Assembly: GCA_027946555.1 (NCBI GenBank)
Contig: JAPEVC010000128.1
Location: forward strand, 1-64,000
Direction: 5' to 3'
Origin: Gnomoniopsis sp. IMI 355080
Taxonomy: Eukaryota > Ascomycota > Sordariomycetes > Diaporthales > Gnomoniaceae
DNA: 64,000 nucleotides
This document shows, piece by piece, positions 25,885 through 36,900 of the stretch. The notes below the pieces were generated by a model. It worked only from the letters and a program-made list of their open reading frames with translations, was not told the origin of the DNA and did no database searches. The stretch's first letter is position 1, and each line of letters starts with the position of its first letter. The position numbers and the translations under genes were made by a program.

Positions 25885-27252
25885 CTTCGGGTTTGCCATT
25901 CGGCGCCTCAAGAACTCGTGCCAGTGAGTGCCGAACGTTCCAGGATTGATTCCGTGGTCGTCCATAGTCTCGCGGTTGGAGGCATTGCTACCCCAGGTGC
26001 GCCGCAAAGTGATAAGAAGGACTCGGTCCATTATTCGGTGGTGGATGGAACATTGTTAGATGGGGGATCGTCAGCGTTCGGTATAGGCTCCTCTTCCTCG
26101 CGGTCCTGTCGCTGCTGCACCTCTTCCCTGATCTTGTTCTTGTGAAGCTTGCGTCGGAATCTGTTGAGCTCCTTCTTCGCACGTTTATGCCATTCATTCT
26201 CGCCTCCACCTTCTCTTACTTTCAGCACGTAGTAAAATCTATGCGTCTTCAACTGGTTGACGTTTAAGCCGACCGTCTATAGCTGAGATACAATCCAGCA
26301 TGCGCGTCCGAAGTTGTATCTCTCTACCTAGGTAGCTCCGACAGGTTGAGAAGGAATGATGGATATAGCTTGGGTCCATTCGCGAATTGCAATAGCTCTT
26401 GGTCCGTCTGGTCGCGAGGCGCCCTCATGACCTCTTCGGACGCGCGTGCTGAATTACATCTCAGCTGGAGACGGTCGGACCTGCACAGAACTGTCTTCGG
26501 CGGCGCGAGGCTAATCCTGGCAAAGTCTATCCGAGGAAAGTAATGATTGTGTAAGAAGTCCAACATCGCCTTAAAACCCTCGGCCAATATGATATAGTCG
26601 TTAAAGTATATGTCAATTGCGGTTCCCTATTCCGCGTGGCATCCTATAAGCGATGGTAGTGTAAGACCGGCGACTATTATCGATCCTCCATGATCAGGCG
26701 TTAGCTATTCCCTAAAGGTCAAATCCCCTAGTATGTAATATATATATATATATACGAACTTCCCATTATGTCTTAGATTATTCGATAAAAGAATTACTGT
26801 ATATCCGGTATAATGAAGGCTGTTGTAAACTCGTGTCCCTGTGGTAGTTCTGTACCCTAGGACATATTGGATGTATCCGCTTGGAAAAAGATGTCGTGCT
26901 TGCCTTGTATCAGGGTAAGGAAGACTTTATCTCTTGAATGCGTCGTCCACTGAGGTTTGTGGGAGAGTGAATGACGGGTATATAGTTGTGAATAAATCTC
27001 CGGTCGCCGTTCTTTTTAGGTGGGTATCGTGAGTAAGCTCTCTTTTCCGATTGTCCCGGCGTACAGAATCCAGCTGTTTCTATCCTCGGATGCGACCGAG
27101 CGGCAAACGCCACCTCAGACTCTCAAAACTCGAAAGGCTTTCAAGATTTCCTCCCTGCCTACCTAGGTAGGTATACACCTGATATCTCCTTGGCCCGCGC
27201 GGGAGCATCTCGACTTCGGGAAATCTCTCGATATATCCTGTCCGTGGCATCA
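25885..27252. other. Inserted segment inside the glycosyltransferase relic
   Basis: This stretch splits the relic between FIRI and IYEIDPALVV. Joining 25884 to 27253 gives a continuous frame, and ATCA flanks it on both sides (25881-25884 and 27249-27252). A longer 8-base direct repeat, ACTTCGGG, occurs nearby at 25884-25891 and 27213-27220. Imperfect inverted 13-mers (11 of 13 matching) lie at 25891-25903 and 27096-27108. It contains an AT-rich core with an (AT)n run near 26740, two ACCTAGGT palindromes and two protein-like minus-strand frames. It could be a dead transposon or captured DNA; no transposase motif is visible. Exact breakpoints are inferred. Confidence 0.45.
26031..26587 (-). other. 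Two protein-like fragments of unknown kind within the insert
   Basis: Two minus-strand open frames follow one another, 26587-26324 and 26252-26031. The first encodes a segment with FLHNHYFPRIDF. The second is a charged, helix-prone stretch (WHKRAKKELNRFRRKL) ending in an acidic, Pro-rich tail. Both have an amino-acid make-up more like real protein than random translation, but I recognise neither. They may be exons of a small unknown gene, or debris carried by the inserted segment. No start and splice set gave a convincing gene. Confidence 0.2.
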
Positions 27253-28550
27253 TATACGAGATAGACCCAGCGTTAGTGGTCTTAGATACTTTGCCTATTT
27301 GTCCCAGCAATAGACGCCACGCGTGAGAGCAACAGAATCCACACATCAGGGACGCCAAACGACCTGGTAGATATTTCCGCGGGCGATCAGCCGCGCCTGG
27401 GCTTCTTTTGGGAGTATCCTGTGTGATTGGGATACCAGGACGATGAGCTTCTCTATTGGAAGCCATTGACATTCTACAGCCCGGGCTCGGGGTTCTCCTT
27501 TCCCGTTCCATTGGCTGACAATCCGTCAAACGTCTATCAAGATATCCAATGGATTATCACCGAGCTTTACATGCCTGCCATCAAAGCAAAGCGGCCGTTC
27601 CTTACCAACAATGGCAGTAAGAAAACTGGAAGCCATAGATTTCTTCGATCCTCGCCGGTACGAAGTGCTCTGGAATATCCAATTAATGCCCGGCGCCAGC
27701 ATACCAATTGATCATGTCCCAAAGAAAGTCTCTTTTGGAGGCCCCATCGCGGTGTCAGTGGCCTCAATAGCGGAGCAAGATGAGGACCTCAGCGTTTGAT
27801 TGAAGCAAAAGCCGACATTCTTCATCAATTTGGGCAGTACTAGCACACACAATGAAAATAGAGTAACGGCGACCAAGGAGGTGCTTGGTCAAAGATTGCA
27901 TGTGCAGGTGCTCTGGTTGGTCCTCCTTGTCGTCAGTCTTCAGATTTCTCAGGTAATTGACTGTGAACGTTGGAAGAATACAGGAAGATGGCTAGAGTCG
28001 GAAACTACTCGTTTCAGTCTGCCTGTCAAAGACTACACCACTAGTGGACGTTTGACGCTCTCTGTTTGGCTCAAAGCTGACCCAATCTCCATATGGAAAG
28101 CGGTAATGTGGTAGCTTTTGTGCGTCACGGAGGCGCAAACTGTTATGATGAAGGGGTTTTGGGAGTTTTCAAGTCTTTTGCACTCAATTTCTCGCCCCAA
28201 CGAGCTTTTTATCTATCATCGTTGGAAAGTGCTGGCGTTCCACACATAATTCTCCCACTCTGGATGGATCTCTACGACTTCGCGACCATGGTGGAGTTGA
28301 CTGATATGGGAGTCGGGGGGTGCCCTAAAACTTCGCCTCATTGGACAGCAGATGCATAAGCGAGGCTGTTATGAAAATAGTCGGTGGAGGTGAAGCCAGC
28401 CAAAGCATGCTTCACAATGCGAACATCATGGGCGAAGAAGCACGGAAGATGCCGGGCAGGTATGTTGCTATGGATACTGTAGCGCAACTAGTAGCTTTAG
28501 GAACCCAGGATATGAAATTCATGATCATTACAAAATCCAATCTCGCATAA

Positions 28551-29022
28551 TGATATTGGGACTGGCATGGTAGTAATTCTGAAGGAGAGAGGTCGCTATG
28601 TACCAAAATAGACGACACGCAGAGGCCCCCTCTCAGATAGGAGGCAAGAGAAAATCAAAGGCAGTCAGCAAACTCAGTACCGTGGATTTAAGACATTGTT
28701 TTCCGTTCTGAGAGGAGCGTAGAAAAAAAGTCTAGAACTTTTCAGAAGTGGGCTAGCCCTAATAATAGACCCCTTGTGCCCACACGTCATTGTGATCTAG
28801 ACCACCGTTAGTGGCAATGCGTGGAGGGCCGGACCGTCACGAGAGACCGCCCCCTGCAAAGATGTCAGACGTCGCTTTTGGAAGCACAGGAAATCGAACA
28901 GCATTCTATTCTCCTTCTACGTCAGCCTTTCTGGGTGTTTCGGAGGTTCACGGCGCACAGTCTTGGGGATCATTCTCCTGGGCGCTCCACGCTGCAGTGG
29001 AGTTTACTGCTACAACCACCCG
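28551..29022. promoter_or_regulatory. Upstream region of the hybrid histidine kinase
   Basis: Nearly 0.5 kb between the glycosyltransferase relic and the kinase start. The kinase frame stays open upstream of 29023, back past 28850, but contains no ATG there. Either this is leader sequence or a short upstream exon exists that I cannot place. Confidence 0.4.
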
Positions 29023-32000
29023 ATGGATCCTGCCACCGGGGAAATACCACCGGCCGCCGTGCCACCACTTCTGGGAACCGACGACCAGAACAGTGCGGTC
29101 GAGTCGCTTCATCTTTTTGAGTATCTGGAACAAGACGACCGTGGCTCATACGTTCTTGATCTTCACGCTCCGCCGGAAAGCGATCCGATATACTGGAATC
29201 CCATCCTGCGCAGAAACAAGGGATTACGGGACAGGGTCATAGGATTGCGGAAGCTTTATAACCTTAGAGAAGCCTTGAGACATAGCGCCGACTGGACCTT
29301 TTTACAGTGGCAACTAGAACCTCACACCGCGGGTCATTCTAGAAGCTGTCGGTATGGACAGAACTACTGGATCGCGACCACGCTACGCAACCGTTGGAGA
29401 ATCATAACAGTCGTTCTGGCTGTACAAATGCTTCCCAAGCAGACACCGGCACCGTCCGTGTCAAATCCAAGCAGGTCAGCATCCGAATCTCATGGTAGCT
29501 CTCATGAAGAGGTCCAGATACCTGACACCACGCCTCCCCCGAGGACAGCCAATCCTTCCAAGAGTAAGGACACCGGCGAAGATGATCGAGACGACCCAAA
29601 AGCAAGGCACGATAGCGTTCACAAACATGGCCTCGTCACTCCCCTCGCCAATCACAGCCTTCCCGAAGAGTATCCGTGGAAGTATGTTGACTCCAATTCT
29701 CCCGGCCACCTGAATGGGCTTCTTGAGGACAATTTCCTGAAACGTCCACAAAATTACAATCAAGGTACCGTTATCGGGGCGTTCGACTGGACCAGACCTG
29801 ATCCCACCGTGGCTGTTACCCCGTTCGTCAAGTTCTTCCGTAATTTTGACTGGTCCAGTACCAGTCTGGGGTCTATTGAAACCTGGTCGAACGCCTTGCG
29901 TCGCTACGTGTTACTACTGATGGCCGACCCACGGCCTGCGGCTATGTTTGTTGGTCCTCAGAGAGTAACCATGTATAATGAAGGTTATGTGGAGATAATA
30001 GGCAGCAGACACCCATCCATGATGGGAAAGTCGTTTGATGAAGGTTGGGCCGATTTGGGTGATGCATTTGAGCCGTGTTTTCGTCGCGGAGTCGAGACCG
30101 GCTTGGCAACTCAGTACGACGATAGTGGTTTCTTCATCGAACGCGCCAACTTCCTCGAGGAGACTTACTTTCGACTTTCCATGATACCGGTCCCTCTAGA
30201 ATCCGACGCTATAGCGTTTTACAACCCCGTTTTTGAGACCACCCGACAAGTAATCACCGCCCGCAGAATGACCTTCCTCCTCAACGTTTCTGCCGCGTTG
30301 GCAGGGAGTAAGGAGCCCAAGGAATTCTGGAACTCACTCCAGAGAGCTTTCGAATTGAGTCCACATGAAGTACCGTTCGGTCTCATGTACTCTGCCAGGA
30401 AATCTCTTGACGAGGATCTCTCCACTTCTGAAAAGAATATTACCCGCGAGCAATGGGTTCTGGAGGGCAGCATAGGGTATCCCTCGGACACTTTGGCTTC
30501 GATACCAACAACGCTTGTTCCAGATGGCGACGCAACGAAAAATCTCCTACCCCATTTTTTCGACCTCGTTCACGACCCGGAGCCAACGTTATTACAACTA
30601 TGTGATGGATCCCTGCCAGAGTACCTCATTAACAACGTTCAGTCGCGTGCTTTCGGAGACAGGTGCGACGCAGTACTGCTTATTCCGGTTCGCTCAACAG
30701 GAGAGAATGTACTGGGTGTTTTGCTTCTGGGAGTTGACCCAAGAAGACCATACGATGAGGACTACATGGTCTTCACACATCTTCTGGCCAGTCAACTAGC
30801 GACAGCCATGGCTTCTGCAGTATTGTTCGACGACGAAGCACGGACACGTCGAATGGCGCTCTCTGATCGGGATAAATTGTCTGAGAAGGCTTTGGAAGCC
30901 GAGCAAAGGTTCCGACGCATGGCAGACCTAGCACCAGTTGGTATGTTCCATTTTGACGAGACTGGAATGGCTATATATTGCAACGACATGTGGTACGCCA
31001 TCACAGAACACCCCAGAGGGGCAGAGTACCCAATGTCGTGGTATAATGTAATCCATCCTGATGACCATGCGATCATGGACGCGGAATGGGCGAATCTTGG
31101 CTCTGGGGCATCAGTTTCTTTCGAAATCCGCTTGCGCAAACCTTTCAAGGCGGCTGAAGTTGTGGGTGGAGAAAGGGTCGAAGGAGATACCTGGATCTTG
31201 GCATCTGCTTATTCGCAAAGAGGTAAAGATGGATCTATTAGTTCTATACTGGGATGCCTGACGGATATCTCACGTCAAAAATGGGCCGAGGACTTCCAAA
31301 CACGTCGAAAGAAGGAAGCGTTAGAGCTGAAGCGACAGCAGGAGAAGTAAGTACTCAAATTCCGGACGCGGAGCGGCACTGCATCTGTGTTTGATTTCAC
31401 TGACCAGAAGTGAAGCTTCATCGATATGACCTCTCATGAGATGAGAAATCCGCTCTCAGCCATCGTCCAGTGCGCGGATTCCATTGCAGCCTCGCTCAGT
31501 GATTTCGATGGCAGCAAAGGCAGTGTTTTCACTATGTCCAAGGAGGACGCTGAAAGCAGCCTTGACGCAGCACAGACGATAGCGCTTTGCGCACAACACC
31601 AGACTAGAATCATCGATGATGTACTAACATTATCAAAACTGGACTCTAACCTCCTGCATATCACACCGGTCGCTTGTCAGCCTGCTGTAGTGGTTGAGAA
31701 TTCGCTGAAAATCTTCGATGGCGAACTTCGAAAGAACGATGTAAAGCTGAGACTCGTATGTATTGGATTGTTTGTTGCATACATGACGTGCCATACTAAC
31801 TACTTTGTTACAGAAAATCGAGAAGTCTTACACAGATCTTCGCGTGGATTGGTTAATGCTTGACCCATCACGTGTTCTTCAAATACTCATTAACCTCTTA
31901 AGCAACGCGATTAAGTTTACTAGCCCACAAAAGATAAGAGAAATCAACGTCTCTGTCGGAGCTAGCAAAAAAAGGCCCAAATCGGCAGATGGAGTGTATT

Positions 32001-33034
32001 ACCTCCCGAGCAAAGCAACGCGTCAGGACGTGAAGGACACACTAGGTACAGAATGGGGCACCGGCGAGCTAGTGTATCTTCAGATTCAAGTCAAGGACAC
32101 TGGAACAGGCTTACTTGAGCATGAGCGCAAGCTACTTTTTCAGCGGTTCTCTCAAACTTCGCCTCGTACCCATGTGCAGTACGGCGGTTCTGGGCTGGGC
32201 CTTTTCATCTCCCGCGAGTTGACGGAGCTGCAAGGTGGCGAGATTGGAGTCCTTTCGAAAGCTGGGGTTGGGAGCACGTTTGCCTTTTTCGTTCAGTCGA
32301 GACGGACGGAACCTCCTGCACCAGCAATCTCGACATTTCCTGCTGGAAATGCCACCCTTCTACCAAAAGAATCAGTCTTCAACATCCAGAAGCCGAAAGC
32401 TCTAAACTCCCTTGCTGTCTGCCAACTTCCGCCGAAGCGAACTGGTCCGCCGTCTTCGACTGCTAGGAAGGGCGGCACGACTGTCTCGGACGAAATTAGG
32501 CATGTTATTGTGGTCGAAGATAATCTGGTGAATCAAAAAGTGCTGTCAAAACAGCTCAAGGGTGCCGGCTGCATTGTATCGGTGGCGAATCATGGTGGCG
32601 AGGCGCTGGAGTTGCTTGAGAAGTCTCACTTTTGCGTCCATGGCGGCGAGGCACTGAACATCGTGCTCATGGATCTGGAGGTAAGCCGGGTGGCTCGCCT
32701 TCAATACCTCAACATTTATTCATTGATGGCTGACTTTATAATTAGATGCCGGTAATGGATGGTCTAACCTGCACAAAGAAAATTCGGGAGATGCAGAAGC
32801 TTGGCAAAATACGCGGCTATGTTCCGATTATTGCTGTCACAGCAAATGCTCGTAGTGAGCATGTAGCCACGGCTCGAGAGGCTGGAATGGCAAGTGGATC
32901 AGACTAACCAATTATTAGAAATGAGATGAGCTAACAAAAGAGTATAGGATGGCGTGGTTACCAAGCCATTTCGAATACCAGAACTAATACCGGAGATGGA
33001 GAGGATAGCGAGAGCAGCCCAGGCATCGAAGTGA
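29023..33034 (+). CDS. PAS-containing hybrid histidine kinase, 1253 aa
   Basis: Five exons: 29023-31346, 31416-31755, 31814-32680, 32746-32889 and 32948-33034. The N-terminus carries a fungal sensor region (HLFEYLEQDDRGSYV; FFRNFDWSSTSLGSIETW; ADPRPAAMF; FLEETYFRLSMIPV), then a GAF-like stretch and a PAS domain (about residues 628-745). The kinase core has the H-box SHEMRNPLSAI (His about 782), N-box LINLLSNAIKFT, and G-boxes KDTGTGL and GGSGLGLF. The receiver domain has VEDN, phospho-acceptor Asp about 1175 in MDLEMPVMDG, and VTKPF. This is a cytosolic phosphorelay sensor feeding the HPt protein; no membrane helices are evident. The last intron uses a GC donor (GCAAGT at 32890) and restores AGMDGVVTKPF. 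ATG 29023 is the first in-frame ATG. The fungal kinase group is not assigned with confidence. Confidence 0.92.
32890..32947 (+). other. GC-AG intron in the histidine kinase receiver domain
   Basis: A 58-nt intron begins GCAAGT and ends TATAG, with GCTAACA as a branch-site candidate about 18 bases before the acceptor. Using GC as donor joins ...EAGM to DGVVTKPF, the near-invariant receiver motif. The nearest GT (32894) would change the frame and lose this motif. GC-AG introns are a known minority class in fungi. Confidence 0.85.
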
Positions 33035-33946
33035 GGTTGAATTGCACGCTTGGACGACACAAGACTTGCAGGCCTGACAGTCGAAATCAACCACAGGCCG
33101 TGAATAAGACATATAGTCCGGCGCCAACGTGTTTCTAGAACCAATTTCATGTTAAAGTCTCGAAAAGAAAAAGAAAACTTCTTGGGAGACTCCGGCGTAT
33201 GGCGTTCTCACCTCCCGTAGGATGACGGACTTAATTCTTGCACATGAACTGAGCGCCCCTGTTGACTCTTGTGTTAATTGTTCAAGGAGAGGGATGGGGA
33301 TGTATGAAGTCGGAGGGCATGGAAGACAAAGAGCCTTTCATGAAAAGTAGGACGGAACAAGACAAACCGCCGATCTGAAGGTCGTAGCTAACTGGGGGCG
33401 GGGGAAGCGTGGTATATGGTTGAGTTCTGGAAAAACTCTCTGACATGTATTCACAAGTTTGTACCCACCCTGTCGTGGCCCTAAAGTCAGGATCGGGACA
33501 TGCTGAGGTTCCTCGGTATCTTCAGACATCTCCTGCTCGTGCACCCCGTCGCCTTGAAAATTTCGGGGGTTTTGGAGATGAAGAAAGACCAGTCACCGTA
33601 CACAGATCCTATCGTCCGTTTCTACGTTACTCATGGTGCGGCGAATTCACATTTGGTTTCTTGCATCGACCTGTTAGCCTGCCGAAGACAGACAGTACCG
33701 GGCCCCATTCCTGGTCGCCAGAGGTTCGCTGTGAGGAGACTCGGCGCCATAGGAGTCGTCCTCCGAGAAACTCCAAGGAGCTTCACAAAGCAGTTTTATT
33801 GAAGACTGTGCACGACGGGGTAGAAAGGCCAGGCGGCTGTGAGAACGACAAGCAACTCGACGAGGACGCAATGCCCGTCCGCGTTGATCGGGGAGATGTC
33901 ATGCATTCAGGCGCTAAATTCACGAAATTGCCAGCGGGGGCAATAT
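33035..33946. other. Convergent 3' spacer, kinase / PPR gene
   Basis: About 0.9 kb holding the 3' UTRs of two convergent genes. A 208-codon plus-strand frame at 33445-34071 runs into the PPR gene antisense; its composition is Arg/Ser-rich and it shows no domain, so it is not called. Confidence 0.5.
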
Positions 33947-36900
33947 CTACTTGGTATTCTTCCCTTCCACCTTGTCGTATCCGCCAGAATTCTGGACCAG
34001 GTTTCTATCTGAGTCTTGGAGGGCTCCTTCACTCCTGCCATTTCGAGTACTGGACGTACGCCTGGACCTGATTCTCTCAGGCTCCCGCGTATACGTCTCG
34101 AGAAAGGCATTCTGCGCGGCAGAAAATGTGGGCTCCTCAGCCTCGGACCCCCCAGCTTCCGCAGACGCCTCTAGTCTCGATGATCCCGATCCCGGTGATT
34201 TCGAAAATATGGCCGCCTCAGCTGCTTGTAACTCGTCGAGCTCAGCAAAGGTCTGCTCTGAATACATAGTTGGCCAGTCCTCGTCTTGTTCATCTGGCTC
34301 GTTGATGTCATACCAACCCTCATCTTGCTCAGGTCCAGTTGCGAAGGCATCAACAGTGGCGGCTGGGACGTCTGGAAATTCGCGCTCATACTGGACATTA
34401 TCTTCGACTTCCCAGTCCTGAGGCGGTTGTACTCCTGGGGATTCGCTTGTGACCTGCTCCATCATCTCCTTGACCGATAGCGGCATCTCAACCTCTTGCT
34501 GATTTCTCCGCTGTACGTTATATTTCTGCTTCTTGCTCCCCAGCTTCTGCCGGGGTTTCCGCTTCTGCAAGATCTGCTCATCCGACTTGTCTGTTGCATC
34601 CTGGGGCTTTCCACCCGTGAGGATCTTTTTCTCCAACGACGAGTTCGTCCTTACAGCTGATTTGACAGCAGAGACACTCACAGGACACTTATGTGTGATG
34701 TAAGCCAGTAGTCTCTCTGCCTCGCCCGACCACGCAGCCATCTGCTCCAGGTCCATGTAAGCCTTGCTCAGCACCATAAGCGTGTAGGAGATGGGCCGTG
34801 GGTTGTGCGGGTTCATGAATCTGCGGCGTACGTCCAATGGAATAGAACGCGGAACACCCGGGGTTCTGGCCCGCACGCGCGCCCATCCGTGCCAAAATGG
34901 CATGAGTTGCTCTTCGCAAACGATGAAGGCCTCGCGCCATCTTTTCAGATTCGCTAGTAGCTGCACGTAGAAGTTCCAATTCTTGGAGTCGAGGCGGAAT
35001 CCCGCACGCAGGACGGACGTGACGGTCTCGCGCAGCCCAGTCGGGTCCTGGGTCACACCGTGCATGCGCTGCATCGTCTTGAGCGGATCAGTGAGCATGT
35101 ACCGCATGGCGGGTAGGGGCTGTGCCCGTGTGGTACCCGGGGCCGAGACAGATGCCATCTTGACCGCGCGTTCGAAAATGATGCGCCATAACTGGCGAAC
35201 CTCTTCGTAGTCACCATCGTAGAAAGCAGCGAGCATGAGACTGTGGAGGAGTCGGAGGGGCGGTTCTTTCATGTTGAGAGTCTCCGGTGCAGACGATTGC
35301 CAGAGCTCGATGATGCCTCCAATGTCGGTGGTTTGACGCATCAGCGTGAAGGTGTGGATAAGAATATTTGCGTGCTCAGTGCGCAAAGCCACTGTTGCGG
35401 GTTTTGATTTGTTTTGAATCCACGATCGGTGGCCCTTGGCCGTACGTTGTGGCAAGTTTATCGTGGCATTGTCCAATTGATCGATGTATTCCCTGAATCG
35501 ACGTAGGGCGGAGAGTAAGTAATCCCGCGCATGGTCGGGTTCAGACAATCGATGCTTGGTAGCCAAAGCGCTGAGGGCCTGGAGGACGCGCAGAAGGACG
35601 TGTCCGGTCTGAGGCATGCCGAGATCGCGAAGAATGTTGCTCGTTCTGAGTAGGTCTTGCGGCTGCTTTGTTATGAAGAAGGCACTCATTAGGAGCGTAT
35701 AATGTTCCAATGTCGGTCTGAAAGCGTGGGTCTTGTGTGCTTGTTGCAAAAGGAAGAGAGCATGATGAGGTTGCTTACACCAAGCCAGTGCCCGCAATAA
35801 ATGTGAATACGTCTCGTCATCATAAGGAATTTGGAATTCCGTCATTTCATTCAGGATTGCATTGACCCTCTTGAGATCGCGGCGAACAGCGTGATGCCAG
35901 AGCAAAGTATTCCAAAGAATTGTAAGCTCACTCTTCTCAAACCGTTCCCTCTCTGTTGTGATCTTGACTATGTTCTCGGCATCGTTAAATTTGTCGTTCT
36001 GACAGTAAGCCTCCACTACACAGTCGACCATGGTGACGTTTGGCTGGATGTCTTCGCTCTTGGCCATACGGTAGAGCTCCAAGGTGAACTCGAGATCACC
36101 TCTCGATCCAGTCATCCCCATCATTGTGCCATAGCTGTAGTGGTCCGCAGAAACAGCCTTCTTCAGCACAACGAATACTCGAACGGCTGCGTCGTATTCG
36201 CGGGCCTTGGCATGCGCATTGAGTAAGACGTTCCAGCAATGAGTATTCAGTTTTGGTCCAAAGTCGCTCTGCGCTTGGGTAAAAATTCGACGTGCCTCAC
36301 CCAGCTCCCCTCTGAGTGCATATTGTTGAAGTAAGTCGAAGAAGTCCGGATATTGTGGAAGCGGGTTCTGCTGGGCCTTGCGTTCCTCGGGGTAGTGTGA
36401 CCTGAATTCGTCGAACAAGCGTTGCGCGGTTTTCACGTCTTCTCGTTGTGCATAGAAGATGATATAAGCGCGATATAGGCCCATGTCCAGCCTCGGAAAG
36501 CGTCTGTATAAATCCCGGAGGACCATTTCCATGCCCTGGCCATTTCCCACCGGTTTGTAAACAAGATGGACCATCGCGCGCATCACGTGGCCGCGGATTT
36601 TCGTAGCACTATTGCGATAGGATTTATACAACTTGTCCGAGAGCTTTCTCCACGCCGATGACGACTGCGTCGTGGTATGAGCCAAGAACAATTCATACAG
36701 GAGAGGGTCTTCTAAAAGAGTAGGGAGGAGCTCGTAGTGCTCCGGGCGAAACCTTTGATAGTAGCGATGAATGATAGGATAAACGAAATTGGTGAGTAAA
36801 CTGCTGTTAAGCGTTGGCTTTGTAGCGGGTCCGGAAACATTTTGCGATTGGGAAATCTCCTTGATGAGTAACGTGAGCTGTTCCATCATCTTCTGGAACT

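Larger units (their letters stand above)
25225..28550 (+). pseudogene. Decayed family-1 UDP-glycosyltransferase, interrupted by an insertion
   Basis: Pieces of one fungal GT1 glycosyltransferase lie in order on the plus strand but in changing frames. They include NAHLATAGTLLKRYTERQ (about 25535), FPPGLGGLVGS (about 25755), IIYEIDPALVVLDTLP (about 27249), GSGFSFPVPLADNPSNVY, PTFFINLGSTS (about 27815), FVRHGGANCYDE and AGVPHIILPLWMDLYDFAT (about 28120-28280). The last two form the donor-binding region. Lesions: stop TAG 25645-25647; frameshifts near 25745, 27300, 27617, 28091 and 28350; TGA 27797-27799 where relatives have Trp; and about 1.37 kb of unrelated DNA at about 25885-27252. A TGA at 27424-27426 may instead lie in a real intron (about 27414-27479, GT...CTACAG). 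The 5' end is unsure; the segment 25225-25480 does not clearly align with the family. I am confident of the family from 27249 on, less so of the N-terminal pieces. Confidence 0.75.

Noticed and set aside
27414..27479. TGA at 27424-27426 as another inactivating stop in the glycosyltransferase relic
   Set aside because: The segment has GT and CTACAG borders and a TTGAC branch-like site, and its removal brings FFW next to PGSGFSFPVP, so it is more likely an old intron.
33445..34071. Plus-strand frame of 208 codons between kinase and PPR gene
   Set aside because: Its 3' part is antisense to the PPR exon and the rest has no recognisable content.
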